Positions 12,759 through 26,256 of a DNA stretch of 64,000 nucleotides are shown piece by piece. The position numbers and the translations under genes were made by a program. Each line of letters opens with the position of its first letter. The first letter of the stretch is position 1. A model generated the notes under the pieces. The model ran no database searches, had not been told where the DNA came from, and was given only the letters and a program-made list of their open reading frames with translations. This DNA is from Brachypterus glaber (Eukaryota > Arthropoda > Insecta > Coleoptera > Kateretidae), in contig OY294049.1 in NCBI GenBank assembly GCA_958510825.1, positions 32,268,774 through 32,332,773 of the forward strand, read 5' to 3'.

Positions 12759-15700
12759 TTAATAATACATACGAATACTTAAAAGTGTTTTGCCAAAGAT
12801 ATACAAATATATCATGCGCAGCAAAGATTGGTGGAACATATTAATGCCAAACGTGTTTAATAATACATACGAATACGTAAAAGTGTTTTGCCAAAGATAT
12901 ACAAATATATCATGCGCAGTAGGGATTGGTAAAACAGATCTATGCGCAAAAGTGTTTAATAATACATACGAATACGTAAAAGTGTACTGGAAAAGATATA
13001 CAAATATATCATGCGTAGTAAAGATTGGTGGAACATATTTATGCACAAACGTGTTTAATAATACACACGAATACGTAAAAGTGTTTTGCCAAAGATATAC
13101 AAATATATCATGCGCAGTAGCGATTGGTAAAACATATCTATGCGCAAAAGTGTTTAATAATACGTACGAATACGCATAAGTGTTCTGGCAAAGATGTACA
13201 AATATATCACGGGCAGTAGGGATTGGTAAAACATATCTATGTGCAAAAGTGTTTAATAATACATACATACAATAAGCTAAAGTGTTCTGGCAAAGATATA
13301 CAAATATATCATGCGCAGTAGCGATTGGTAAAACATATCTATGCGCAAAAGTGTTTAATAATACGTACGAATACGCAAAAGTGTTCTGGCAAAGATGTAC
13401 AAATATATCATGAGCAGTAAAGATTGGTGGAACATATTTGTGCACAAACGTGTTTAATAATACATACGAATACGTAAAAGTGTTTTGCCAAAGATATACA
13501 AATATATCATGCGCAGTAGGGATTGGTAAAACATATCTATGCGCAAAAGTGTTTAATAATACATACGAATACGTAAAAGTGTTCTGGAAAAGATATACAA
13601 ATATATCATGCGTAGTAAAGATTGGTGGAACATATTTATGCACAAACGTGTTTAATAATACATACGAATACGTAAAAGTGTTTTGCCAAAGATATACAAA
13701 TATATCATGCGCAGTAGCGATTGATAAAACAGATCTATGCGCAAAAATGTTTAATAATACGTACGAATACGCACAAGTGTTCTGGCAAAGATGTACAAAT
13801 ATATCATGCGTAGTAAAGATTGGTGGAACATATTTGTGCACAAACGTGTTTAATAATACATACGAATACGTAAAAGTGTTTTGCCAAAGATATACAAATA
13901 TTTCATGCGCAGTAAAGATTGGTGAAACATAGTTATGCACAAACGGGTTTAATAATACATACGAATACGCAAAAGTGTTTTGCCAAAGATATACAAATAT
14001 ATCATGCGCAGTAGGGATTGGTGGAACATATTTATGCACAAACGGGTTTAATAATACATACGAATACGCAAAAGTGTTTTGCTAAAGATATACAAATATA
14101 TCATGCGCAGCAAAGATTGGTGGAACATATTTATGCGCAAACGTGTTTAATAATACATACGAATACGTAAAAGTGTTTTGCCAAAGATATACAAATATAT
14201 CATGCGCAGTAAAGATTGGTGAAACATATTTATGCACAAACGGGTTTAATAATACATACGAATACGCAAAAGTGTTTTGCCAAAGATATACAAATATATC
14301 ATGCGCAGTAGGGATTGATAAAACATATCTATGCGCAAAAGTGTTTAATAATACATACGAATAAGCTAAAATGTTCTGCGAAAGATATACAAATATATCA
14401 TGCGCAGCAAAGATTGGTGGAACAGATTTATGCGCAAACGTGTTTAATAATACATACGAATACGTAAAAGTGTTTTACCAAAGATATACAAATATATCAT
14501 GCGCAGTACAGATTGGTGGAACATATTTATGCGCAAATGTGTTAAATAATACATACAAATACGTAAAAGTGTTCTGGCAAAGATATACAAATATATCATG
14601 CGCAGTAAAGATTGCTGGAACATATTTATGCGCAAACGTGTTTAATAATACATACGAATACGTAAAAGTGTTTTGCCGAAGATATACAAATATATCATGC
14701 TTAGTAGAGATTGGTAAAACATATCTATGCGCAAAAGTGTTTAATAATACATACGAATACGTAAAAGTGTTTTGCCAAAGATATACAAATATATCATGCA
14801 CAGTAGGGATTGGTAAAACATATCTATGAGCAAAAGTGTTTAATAATACGTACGAATACGTAAAAGTGTTCTGGCAAAGCTATACAAATATATCATGCCC
14901 AGTAAAGACTGGTGGAACATATTTATGCGCAAACGTGTTTAATAATACATACAAATACGTAAAAGTGTTTTGCCAAAGATATACAAATATATCATGCGCA
15001 GTAAAGATTGGTGGAACATATTTATGCACAAACGGTTTTAATAATACATACGAATACGTAAAAGTGTTTTGCCAAAGATATACAAATATATCATGCGCAG
15101 TAGGGATTGGTGGAACATATTTATGCGCAAAAGTGTTTAATAATACATACGAATTCATAAAAGTGTTTTGCCAAAGATATACAAATATATCATGGGCAGA
15201 AGGGATTGGTAAAACATATCTATGCGCAAAAGTGTTTAATAATAAATACGAATACGTAAAAATGTTCTGGCAAAGATATACAAATATATCATGCGCAGTA
15301 AAGATTGGTGGAACATATTTATGCGCAAACGTGTTTAATAATACATACGAATACGTAAAAGTGTTTTGCCAAAGATATACAAATATATCATGCGCAGTAG
15401 CGATTGGTAAAACATATCTATGCGCAAAAGTGTTTAATAATACGTACGAATACGCAAAAGTGTTCTGGCAAAGGTGTACAAATATATCATGAGCAGTAAA
15501 GATTGGTGGAACATATTTTTGCGCAAACGTGTTTAATAATACATACGAATACTTAAAAGTGTTTTGCCAAAGATATACAAATATATCATGCGCAGCAAAG
15601 ATTGGTGGAACATATTTATGCACAAACGTGTTTAATAATACACACGAATACGTAAAAGTGTTTTGCCAAAGATATACAAATATATCATGCGCAGTAGCGA

Positions 15701-16014
15701 TTGGTAAAACATATCTATGCGCAAAAGTGTTTAATAATACGTACGAATACGCATAAGTGTTCTGGCAAAGATATACAAATATATCACGAGCAGTAGGGAT
15801 TGGTAAAACATATCTATGTGCAAAAGTGTTTAATAATACATACATACAATAAGCTAAAGTGTTCTGGCAAAGATATACAAATATATCATGCGCAGTAGCG
15901 ATTGGTAAAACATATCTATGCGCAAAAGTGTTTAATAATACGTACGAATACGCAAAAGTGTTCTGGCAAAGATGTACAAATATATCATGAGCAGTAAAGA
16001 TTGGTGGAACATAT
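12759..16014 (+). repeat. Higher-order satellite block, copy 2
   Basis: Matches copy 1 monomer by monomer: for example 9265-9654 with 12790-13179, and 10846-11304 with 14371-14829. It lacks the LINE insert. The match to copy 1 ends near 16014, where the sequence jumps to a later position of the block. Confidence 0.85.
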
Positions 16015-18168
16015 TTGTGCACAAACGTGTTTAATAATACATACGAATACGTAAAAGTGTTTTGCCAAAGATATACAAATATATCATGCGCAGTAGGGAT
16101 TGGTAAAACATATCTATGCGCAAAAGTGTTTAATAATACATACGAATACGTAAAAGTGTTCTGGAAAAGATATGCAAATATATCATGCGTAGTAAAGATT
16201 GGTGGAACATATTTATGCACAAACGTGTTTAATAATACATACGAATACGTAAAAGTGTTTTGCCAAAGATATACAAATATATCATGCGCAGTAGCGATTG
16301 ATAAAACAGATCTATGCGCAAAAGTGTTTAATAATACGTACGAATACGCAAAAGTGTTCTGGCAAAGATGTACAAATATATCATGCGTAGTAAAGATTGG
16401 TGGAACATATTTGTGCACAAACGTGTTTAATAATACATACGAATACGTAAAAGTGTTTTGCCAAAGATATACAAATATTTCATGCGCAGTAAAGATTGGT
16501 AAAACATAGTTATGCACAAACGGGTTTAATAATACATACGAATACGCAAAAGTGTTTTGCCAAAGATATACAAATATATCATGCGCAGTAGGGATTGGTG
16601 GAAAATATTTATGCACAAACGGGTTTAATAATACATACGAATACGCAAAAGTGTTTTGCTAAAGATATACAAATATATCATGCGCAGCAAAGATTGGTGG
16701 AACATATTTATGCGCAAACGTGTTTAATAATACATACGAATACGTAAAAGTGTTTTGCCAAAGATATACAAATATATCATTCGCAGTAAAGATTGGTGAA
16801 ACATATTTATGCACAAACGGGTTTAATAATACATACGAATACGCAAAAGTGTTTTGCCAAAGATATACAAATATATCATGCGCAGTAGGGATTGATAAAA
16901 CATATCTATGCGCAAAAGTGTTTAATAATACATACGAATAAGCTAAAATGTTCTGCGAAAGATATACAAATATATCATGCGCAGCAAAGATTGGTGGAAC
17001 AGATTTATGCGCAAACGTGTTTAATAATACATACGAATACGTAAAAGTGTTTTACCAAAGATATACAAATATATCATGCGCAGTACAGATTGGTGGAACA
17101 TATTTATGCGCAAATGTGTTAAATAATACATACAAATACGTAAAAGTGTTCTGGCAAAGATATACAAATATATCATGCGCAGTAAAGATTGCTGGAACAT
17201 ATTTATGCGCAAACGTGTTTAATAATACATACGAATACGTAAAAGTGTTTTGCCGAAGATATACAAATATATCATGCTTAGTAGAGATTGGTAAAACATA
17301 TCTATGCGCAAAAGTGTTTAATAATACATACGAATACGTAAAAGTGTTTTGCCAAAGATATACAAATATATCATGCACAGTAGGGATTGGTAAAACATAT
17401 CTATGAGCAAAAGTGTTTAATAATACGTACGAATACGTAAAAGTGTTCTGGCAAAGCTATACAAATATATCATGCCCAGTAAAGACTGGTGGAACATATT
17501 TATGCGCAAACGTGTTTAATAATACATACAAATACGTAAAAGTGTTTTGCCAAAGATATACAAATATATCATGCGCAGTAAAGATTGGTGGAACATATTT
17601 ATGCGCAAACGTGTTTAATAATACATACGAATACGTAAAAGTGTTTTGCCAAAGATATACAAATATATCATGCGCAGTAAAGATTGGTGGAACATATTTA
17701 TGCACAAACGGGTTTAATAATACATACGAATACGTAAAAGTGTTTTGCCAAAGATATACAAATATATCATGCGCAGTAGGGATTGGTGGAACATATTTAT
17801 GCGCAAAAGTGTTTAATAATACATACGAATTCATAAAAGTGTTTTGCCAAAGATATACAAATATATCATGCGCAGAAGGGATTGGTAAAACATATCTATG
17901 CGCAAAAGTGTTTAATAATAAATACGAATACGTAAAAATGTTCTGGCAAAGATATACAAATATATCATGCGCAGTAAAGATTGGTGGAACATATTTATGC
18001 GCAAACGTGTTTAATAATACATACGAATACGTAAGAGTGTTTTGCCAAAGATATACAAATATATCATGCGCAGTAGCGATTGGTAAAACATATCTATGCG
18101 CAAAAGTGTTTAATAATACGTACGAATACGCAAAAGTGTTCTGGCAAAGATGTACAAATATATCCTGA
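16015..18168 (+). repeat. Higher-order satellite block, partial copy 3
   Basis: Aligns to copy 2 at an offset of 2,577 bp (16015 with 13438, 16948 with 14371), so it misses about seven monomers at its start. It gains one extra monomer near 17585-17683 and diverges after about 18168. A few base changes separate it from copies 1 and 2. Confidence 0.8.
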
Positions 18169-20245
18169 GCAGTAAAGATTGGTGGAACATATTTGTGCAC
18201 AAACGTGTTTGATAATACATACGAATACGTAAAAGTGTTTTGCCAAAGATATACAAATATATCATGCGCAGTAGGGATTGGTAAAACATATCTATGCGCA
18301 AAAGTGTTTAATAATACATGCAATAAGCTAAAGTGTTCTGGCAAAGATATACAAATATATCATGCATAGTAAAGATTGGTGGAACATATTTATGCACAAA
18401 CGTGTTTAATAATACATACGAATACGTAAAAGTGTTTTGCCAAAGATATACAAATATATCATGCACAGTAGCGATTGGTAAAACATATTTATGCGCAAAC
18501 GTGTTTAATAATACATACGAATACGTAAAAGTGTTTTGCCAAAGATATACAAATATATCGTGCGCAGTAAAGATTGGTGGAACATATTTATGCACAAACG
18601 GGTTAAATAATAAATACGAATACTTAAAAGTGTTTTGCCAAAGATATACAAATATATCATGTGCAGTAGGGATTGGTGGAACATATTTATGCGCAAAAGT
18701 GTTTAATAATACATACGAATTGATAAAAGTGTTTTGCCAAAGATATAGAAATATATCATGCGCAGAAGGGATTGATAAAACATATCTATGCGCAAAAGTG
18801 TTTAATAATACATACGAATAAGCTAAAGTGTTCTGGCAAAGATATACAAATATATCATGCGCAGCAAAGATTGGTGGAACATATTAATGCCAAACGTGTT
18901 TAATAATACATACGAATACGTAAAAGTGTTTTGCCAAAGATATACAAATATATCATGCGCAGTAGGGATTGGTAAAACATATCTATGCGCAAAAGTGTTT
19001 AATAATACATACGAATACGTAAAAGTGTTCTGGAAAAGATATACAAATATATCATGCGCAGTAAAGATTGGTGGAACATATTTGTGCACAAACGTGTTTA
19101 ATAATACATACGAATACGTAAAAGTGTTTTGCCAAAGATATAGAAATATATCATGCGCAGTAGGGATTGGTAAAACATATCTATGCGCAAAAGTGTTTAA
19201 TAATACATACAATAAGCTAAAGTGTTCTGGCAAAGATATACAAATATATCATGCGTAGTAAAGATTGGTGGAACATATTTATGCACAAACGTGTTTAATA
19301 ATACATACGAATACGTAAAAGTGTTTTGCCAAAGATATACAAATATATCATGCGCAGTAGCGATTGGTAAAACATATCTATGCGCAAAAGTGTTTAATAA
19401 TACGTACGAATACGCAAAAGTGTTCTGGCAAAGATGTACAAATATATCATGAGCAGTAAAGATTGGTGGAACATATTTTTGCGCAAACGTGTTTAATAAT
19501 ACATACGAATACTTAAAAGTGTTTTGCCAAAGATATACAAATATATCATGCGCAGAAAAGATTGGTGAAACATGTTTATGCGCAAACGTGTTTAATAATA
19601 CATACGAATACTCAAAAGTGTCTGACAAAGATATACAAATATATCATGTACAGTAAAGATTGGTGAAACATATTTATGCGCAAACGTGTTTAATAATACA
19701 TACGAATACGCAAAAGTGTTCTGGCAAAGATATACAAATATATCACGAGCAGTAGGGATTGGTAAAACATATCTATGTGCAAAATTGTTTAATAATACAT
19801 ACATACAATAAGCTAAAGTGTTCTGGCAAAGATATACAAATATATGCGCAGTAAAGATTGGTGGAACATATTTATGCACAAACGTGTTTAATAATACATA
19901 CGAATACGTAAAAGTGTTTTGCCAAAGATATACAAATATATCATGCGCAGTAGCGATTGGTAAAACATATCTATGCGCAAAAGTGTTTAATAATACGTAC
20001 GAATACGCAAAAGTGTTCTGGCAAAGATGTACAAATATATCATGAGCAGTAAAGATTGGTGGAACATATTTTTGCGCAAACGTGTTTAATAATACATACG
20101 AATACTTAAAAGTGTTTTGCCAAAGATATACAAATATATCATGCGCAGAAAAGATATACAAATATATCACGCGCAGTAGGGATTGGTGGAACATATTTAT
20201 GCGCAAAAGTGTTTAATAATACATACGAATGCACAGAATTGTTCT

Positions 20246-22727
20246 GGAGTTGCTAGATGTGAGGAAAGGCAAAGGAAGTGTGACAAAAAGTGTGTAGACC
20301 ATTTCCACTATTCTGTTCGTCTAAAATATAAAAGTTTTAAAACGCTTTTGCTTTTCAGATATTTAAAGATTCTTCGTTAAAAATTGTACCGTATTTAATA
20401 CGTTCACTGCCAACGGCTAGTTTTGACAGCGGAGCAATGGGTATGGGCAAGGGAAAATAGAAAGAATTGATTAATGTTGTTAGGGGCGCCAGTTACTTTA
20501 GCTTTTACTCCTTTAGGTAAGTAACAACCTAGTGTAAATACTTAAGCTTTTCAGTTTGAGAAAATATAACCCCTAAATAAAATAAGATAATTCATTTGAG
20601 AAATTTATTATAAATAAACTTAATGAAAGCACATCAAGTAATGTATTAATATATCTAAAAAATATGTGTAATTATATTAAGATATAATTAAAGAAATCTT
20701 AATAAAAATTACTAAATTCAGAAATCATTCGACTTAAATGTATAAAGAAAACATGAAGTTCAGCAAGCACCAAGAAATGTATGTAAACAGCAATCATTTC
20801 TTGCAGTGTATAAAAGTCATGCTTAAATTAGAAATCATTTAATCAAAAGTATGATATTTAATAATTAATAAATGAGATTAAATGTTGTTTTTAAAAAAAA
20901 ATAAGTACCTAAAAATAAACAAAAGCCAGAAGGGCATATAGTATTAAACAATACTATATCAGATCTGATAAAGTTTACAGTTATAAGAATATTGAAATAA
21001 AAGAATTTTAAATATGAAATATTGCTTTCAAAAGTTTTTAGAATGAGTACTTAGCTGGTTTCTGCAAAATCCAGGTATGAATTCCATCGTCTCCATCTGT
21101 ACAAGTCTCCCCTATGCTGATGAATTCATTTCTCAAATGAAAGAAAAAAAATATAGGCTGTCCCATCTACTTTGGAAAAATCATCTTCCAGGATAAAATG
21201 TATTATTGAAAATGTTGTCCGGGATAAAATATACTTTTGAAAATTATGTCCAATATAAAATTGTCTGCTAGACGGTCATATAGAATTTATCTATGCCGAA
21301 AATTACAGAACCATGTTCCAACAGAACATCACTCCATGCGGAGAACTTGTATATCAAATATACCAAAATAAACTTCAACTTAAATTAATGTAATTCCATA
21401 TTAATGGTATAGAAATGGTTATTAATTAATGGTCTAGTAATGGTGCTTAATGGTCTAGTAATGGTGCTTAATGGTCTAGTAATGGTGATGTCATACTAAG
21501 TCTTCGATGTCCATCGAAACGTTATAAATGCGTAATTGTAGAAAATAACAGTTACAATATCTTCCGCATTGTTTAAATATTCATTTTCACTAACTTTAAA
21601 TAAAAATACATGAAGGTAAAGTCCAAACCCTTAAGGTAAATAAAATCCTATTTCTGAACTATTAGCGACATCTATGTAAGTCATTATCAACTACAGTTTT
21701 ACCGTATAGGATTCCTAATAAAGGTAACGGAAACTACACCAAAAATAATAACTAAAAAGAATATTTCCTAATAAATCCGTATTAGTGATATCTAACCTCA
21801 AAATATTACTCTAAGAAACAAATATAAACAATACTTATTGTTTATCAGCAAAACTAATAAAAATACGAACAGAATACTAAGTGTCCTGTGAACTAAGTAT
21901 AAACAAAATACTGAATCTAAGTGAGCAGTTCCAGCAAACTATTTTCAACAAATTCTGGTTTATCCCGAAGGAATAAGCATACACAACTTTCCAGGAGAGA
22001 CAAGCTACAGATGAAAGCCAGTGAAATCCAACCCTCAATAGACTCTGAAACATATAAAAACCAGGTAAGTCCATAGACAAATGCATTATAGAGAAATAAG
22101 TCATATGATTCTTTATTATTAAAAATCATATTCTAATTATGTTTTCTTTATGTTATTTTCAGGTAGAACTATGGAATAGAGATTTGTATGGTTAGAATTC
22201 AGTTCCTGCTACAAAATAGTCCCAGATACAAAATAGTTCTGTACGTACGTAACTATTTATATACAAAATAAACATAAATTATAACGTAAGTAAACGAATA
22301 GTTTAATTAACCCTTGCTATATTACAAAGTGACGATTTATATCGTTACAAAATGATAATGGATTAACATATTTAAAAGAAAGTGTATTTTTTGCTGAGGC
22401 TGTAACGTGAGTTACCCTGAAGGTTTCATTATTGTTCGTACAATATAGAATATATTATTTTCTAATCAATTTTGGTTTGCAATCTAGTTGTAAATTTCAC
22501 TAATTAAGGCATATTTGCTCTTTTGGAAAGACCAAAGACATTAACAACATTCAGAGATCCTTTCTAGTATGTATGAAATCACAGAGTAAGTAGGGAAGAG
22601 TCTTAAAAAACCTGATAGTATGATGAAACCGGGTACTTGCCCAGTTTTTTAAACAGTTGCTGCCATCTGACCGCTAGTGCATTTAACTTGATTGTTAAAG
22701 AAACTTTTGTTAAAACCTAATATTTTA
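20246..22727. other. AT-rich intergenic DNA right of the satellite
   Basis: No coding sequence I would defend. The 75-aa and 70-aa minus-strand frames near 21877-22129 overlap each other and have no motif. A 25-bp tandem triplet lies at 21411-21490. Confidence 0.5.
21411..21490 (+). repeat. Short tandem repeat, about 25 bp x 3
   Basis: TTAATGGTCTAGTAATGGTG is repeated in close succession. Confidence 0.85.
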
Positions 22728-22729
22728 TA

Positions 22730-23440
22730 CAGAACGGTCCAAAAGTCACCCCCCCTCTTAACTGTTGAACCAGTTGAGATATCGACTTCAAATTTAGAAC
22801 TTTTAAATAAGACAGCTTAAGCTATTTTTAGCATATAGTTAATACTTTCAGCTCTTAAAATGTGGGCAGGGGGACATGGGGACACATTTTTTTAAATGGA
22901 AAGGGGGGTCGTGTAATACATCATTTTAAAGCTTATAACATTCTCCATTTAACTCCATATTTTTAAATAAAAAAAAAATTGGGCTTAAAATGGGGTTGAA
23001 AATGGGTATTAATGTCAAAATTCCCCTAAAAGAAACAAATAATTTATTTAAAATGCCTAATTTCATCATTAAAAAAAATTAATTACACTTTTAAACTAAT
23101 TTTAGTTGCCATAAATAAAAATTTATAAAAAAACCCTAAAAAATCGAATTTTTTAGCACAAAAAATTGAAAAATCAAAACCTTAAAAAACATATTTAAAA
23201 AAATTAAAAATGTTAGTTTAAATAGATAATTTTATAAGCTTAAAAAATATGTATTACACGAACCCACTTTCCATTTAAAAAAATGTCCCCCCATGCCCCC
23301 CTGCCCACATTTTAAGAGCTGAAATATCAAATATATGCTAAAAGATAGTTTAAGTTGTCTTATTTAAGAGTTCTAAATTTGAAGTCGATATCTCAACTCG
23401 TTCAAAAGTTAAAAGGGGGGGTGACTTTTGGACCACACTG
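22730..23440. mobile_element. Palindromic MITE, copy A (711 bp), TA target
   Basis: Ends are CAGAACGGTCCAAAAGTC and GACTTTTGGACCACACTG, directly flanked by TA (22728-22729 and 23441-23442). Inner arms carry AAAATGTGGGCAGGGGG on the left and its inverse on the right. No ORF. TA duplication and CAG...CTG ends fit a Tc1/mariner-type MITE. A second copy is at 35795-36518. Confidence 0.9.
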
Positions 23441-23442
23441 TA

Positions 23443-24600
23443 TATTTATTCATATACATTCAATTATTAATTTACATTCAGTTTTTAAACTGAATGTTAA
23501 AACAGAAAACTTCAAAACAACTGTTACTGTATTACTACTCACTGTTCCCGGGAACATCAATTTAGTCCAACTTTCTAATAACCTCTTTTTATTTCATATC
23601 TTGTTTAAGTAGGTCCTAAGGATCATTTTAAGCCCAAACTTAAAATAATATACAGGGTTATTTTTTTATTGACGAAAAACCTCAAAATTCAGCTATTATT
23701 ACTTTTATATTTTAGAATTATTATATTAGTACCTAATACTAATATGAAGTATATTTTTGTATTGCACTTTGCAACGCTTCGTTTTTCGCGTTACCTTTGT
23801 TTAAATAAAAAAAAATTAAATAATTTGCTCGATACAGACAGATGTATTTCAATTTTATTTTTACTATAAAATATGGGTTTTCTATGAAGCTGTAGTTTGC
23901 AAGGTTTTTTTTTCAACGACTATTTCACAAACAATTTATAGGCCAATCAAAACCTTGAATTTTTAGTTTTTGCACAATGCAATTATCACTTGGTTACTAT
24001 GGAAACAAGAAACTGACAGTTACTGACATCTTAATAAATGTTATATTCTTGTAAAATGTGTTTTTAATTTGTGAAGCTTACCGTTGATTTATTTTTATTG
24101 ATAAGCAATATAAATGCTTATTTTATTACCAAAACATCCTAGGTATAAACCCTAATTAATTTCAGATAATATATTATATTTTATGCACTTTCCATCTTAA
24201 AAGCTTTAAATCACTGATATTCATAAATTTTAATTTATTTAATTGAATCTTGGTATTAAAAACAGGCGACTTAAAACTAATTTAAACACTTATTTATTAA
24301 AAATATATTTGCAGTAAAGAATTACGGAAATCAAAACATCAAATGACTGCGCTGGTACCAGTACAGCGTTGCCAAAGTTTATTAGAAACCGATAGGAAAT
24401 TGTTTTTTTACAGGTGGAAACACCTGTTATTTTATTTCTTTTCAGTTTAAAACTAAACTTTTTAAACAAAAACAGCAATGATCTTTATTTAAATGCTAAT
24501 TCTCATAAAAGCACACTTTGAAAATAAGTTCTAACTACTAAGTCGTAGGAAAAATCAAATTCGCAAATTGTTATAAATATCCCTTTTGCAAGGTTACCCG
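23443..24600. other. Non-coding DNA between MITE A and LINE copy 2
   Basis: AT-rich with short frames only. The first 100 bases (TATTTATTCAT, CATTCAATTA, AACAACTGT) match 34609-34710, so this is an older dispersed repeat that MITE A entered. Nothing else recognised. Confidence 0.5.
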
Positions 24601-24746
24601 ACGTATAAACTTCATAAAGTATAACCAAAGTGACTAAAAGTGCAGTATTTTAAAAGTAAACAAACAATATAGTGCTGTTACCGCGTTATCAGTCACCGGG
24701 GCTGCAAGTAACTACCACACCTTGTTAAATTTAGAAACTAGGAAAA

Positions 24747-26233
24747 ATGTTCAAATGCTGCAGGAAAGAACATAACTACTACGTATGCATAAAATGCAAT
24801 AAAATATTACATAAAGCATGTAGTGAAATGAAAAAATTAATAAATGTAACAAAACTAGACAAACATTTAATAATCTGTTCAAAAGAATGTAGCGAAATAT
24901 ATGGAAAAGACGAAGAATTGAAAACAAAATTAGAAGAATACAGAAATGAAACAAAATTACTAAAACAAGAAATAGACGAAAAAAATAGACATATAGATAG
25001 AATAAGAAGAAACTCATTTCTATTTGAAGATGACGCTTTGGAATTAGAGAAAAAATTCGAGGATGAAATAGCGACGCTAAAATCGACTATAAAGACTCTA
25101 AATAAAAAACAGGAAGAAAATACTACAAATAATAAGGAATGTCAAAAATGTAAGTCCATTGAAGATAAAAATAATGAGTATATACAAGACATAAAAAACT
25201 TAGATAGAATTAACACAAAATTAAATGAACAAATAAACAACCTTATATTACAACAAAATAGTCTTGAAAATCAAATTGCAGAATTTAAAACACAAATAAC
25301 GAAAAAACTTAATGACACATAATAGCCAAAACCTAGGATTGTTAAACCCGTCGAACTCAAATAGTCAAATAAATACAAACAAGCGTGCAAAACCACAAAT
25401 TTTTATATTATCGGATAGAAACGGATTCAACTATGGAAAAATTTTAAAAAATCTGACTTCAAGCAAATTTGACATAAACTGCCAAACTACTGATAGCAAT
25501 TCTCTTTTGGAGATTACCAAAAATTTAAAAGTACTGGCAAAAAAATTCACAAAACTAGATTATGTGATAGTTTTTCACGGAATGGAAAGTGTTTTGAGCG
25601 GAAAAAAAACTAATCCTGAAGAAATAGAGAAGATTATTGCAGAGACCAAAGATACAAATTTAATAATAATTGGGATACCGTATATAGAACAAAAGCCTGT
25701 CTTAAATAATTTCATTTTTATAGATAATCATAACCTTTACAGCCATTGCCATACTTACAAACATGTACAATACATAGATCCATCCACAATATCACAAAAT
25801 TACCAAATCAATTCAAAATCGTATACAACTACTATAAACAAAAAATGGGATATTATGACTCTGGTATCAAATAAGTGTAAAATTGACGCAAACAAAGAGA
25901 AGAAAAATACAAATGCACAGGGAAACACAAAATTAAAAAGACCAAATAACACTACAATAGAACCTTAACCTTAACCTGACCAACACAACTAATCAAATTG
26001 CAAATCAAACGACAAACTTATCAGAAAATAATGCAATAGGTAATACAATATCTTTAATAGACGAAAAAACATCAAATAATACATTAAATAATACATCTAT
26101 ATATGAAGAAATAGTACAAATCGAAGAAGAGAGAAAGGAGATAAAATTGAATGAAATAACTTCGACGCAAGTAGCACCAAATCATTTTTTGTACCCACGT
26201 CTATCCCAAATAAGCTTTATAAAGAAAACATAA
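24747..26233 (+). pseudogene. LINE ORF1 protein: PHD-like finger, coiled coil, SGNH-like region
   Basis: ORF1 proteins bind LINE RNA. Part one (24747-25322, 191 aa) has C4, C14, C17, H22, C25, C44 and C48 in PHD-like spacing, then a long charged coiled coil (about 55-190). Part two (25312-25968) overlaps it by 11 bases in another frame. It has an alternating strand-helix pattern (IFILSDRNG, DYVIVFHGME, LIIIGIPY) like the SGNH esterase-like domain of some CR1-group ORF1s, but without the catalytic GDS serine. Part three, in the third frame from about 25974, ends NHFLYPRLSQISF at 26231-26233. The second shift falls in a CCTTAA duplication. Frameshifts are the simplest reading. The esterase-like call is inference. 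Confidence 0.75.
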
Positions 26234-26256
26234 AGGAAACACAAAGATTTACACTT

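Larger units (their letters stand above)
6491..20240 (+). repeat. 99-bp satellite array, about 135 monomers
   Basis: A 99-bp unit repeats head to tail for 13.7 kb. Landmarks in each unit are GTGTTTAATAATACATACGA, AAAGTGTTTTGCCAAAG, ATATACAAATATATCATGCG and ATTGGTGGAACATATT. Monomers differ at a few positions (GTAAAG, GTAGGG, GTAGCG or GCAAAG after CATGCGCA; CTGG or TTGCC). Because 99 is 33 codons and the unit is poor in stops, long repetitive ORFs appear on both strands; they are not genes. The array starts at the LINE tail and fades at about 20240 into unrelated DNA. Confidence 0.97.

Noticed and set aside
9234..18168. CRISPR-like array
   Set aside because: Units are head-to-tail satellite monomers with no unique spacers, in eukaryotic context.
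6410..18821. Long ORFs of 60-578 codons on both strands
   Set aside because: All are the 99-bp satellite read in frames without stops; the proteins are pure 33-residue repeats with no start signal or flanking gene structure.
24751..25017. 88-aa hydrophobic minus-strand ORF
   Set aside because: Antisense shadow of the LINE ORF1 coiled coil.
25966..25990. CCTTAACCTTAACC as a telomere-like tract
   Set aside because: Only two units, inside a broken LINE ORF1; better explained as a local duplication causing a frameshift.
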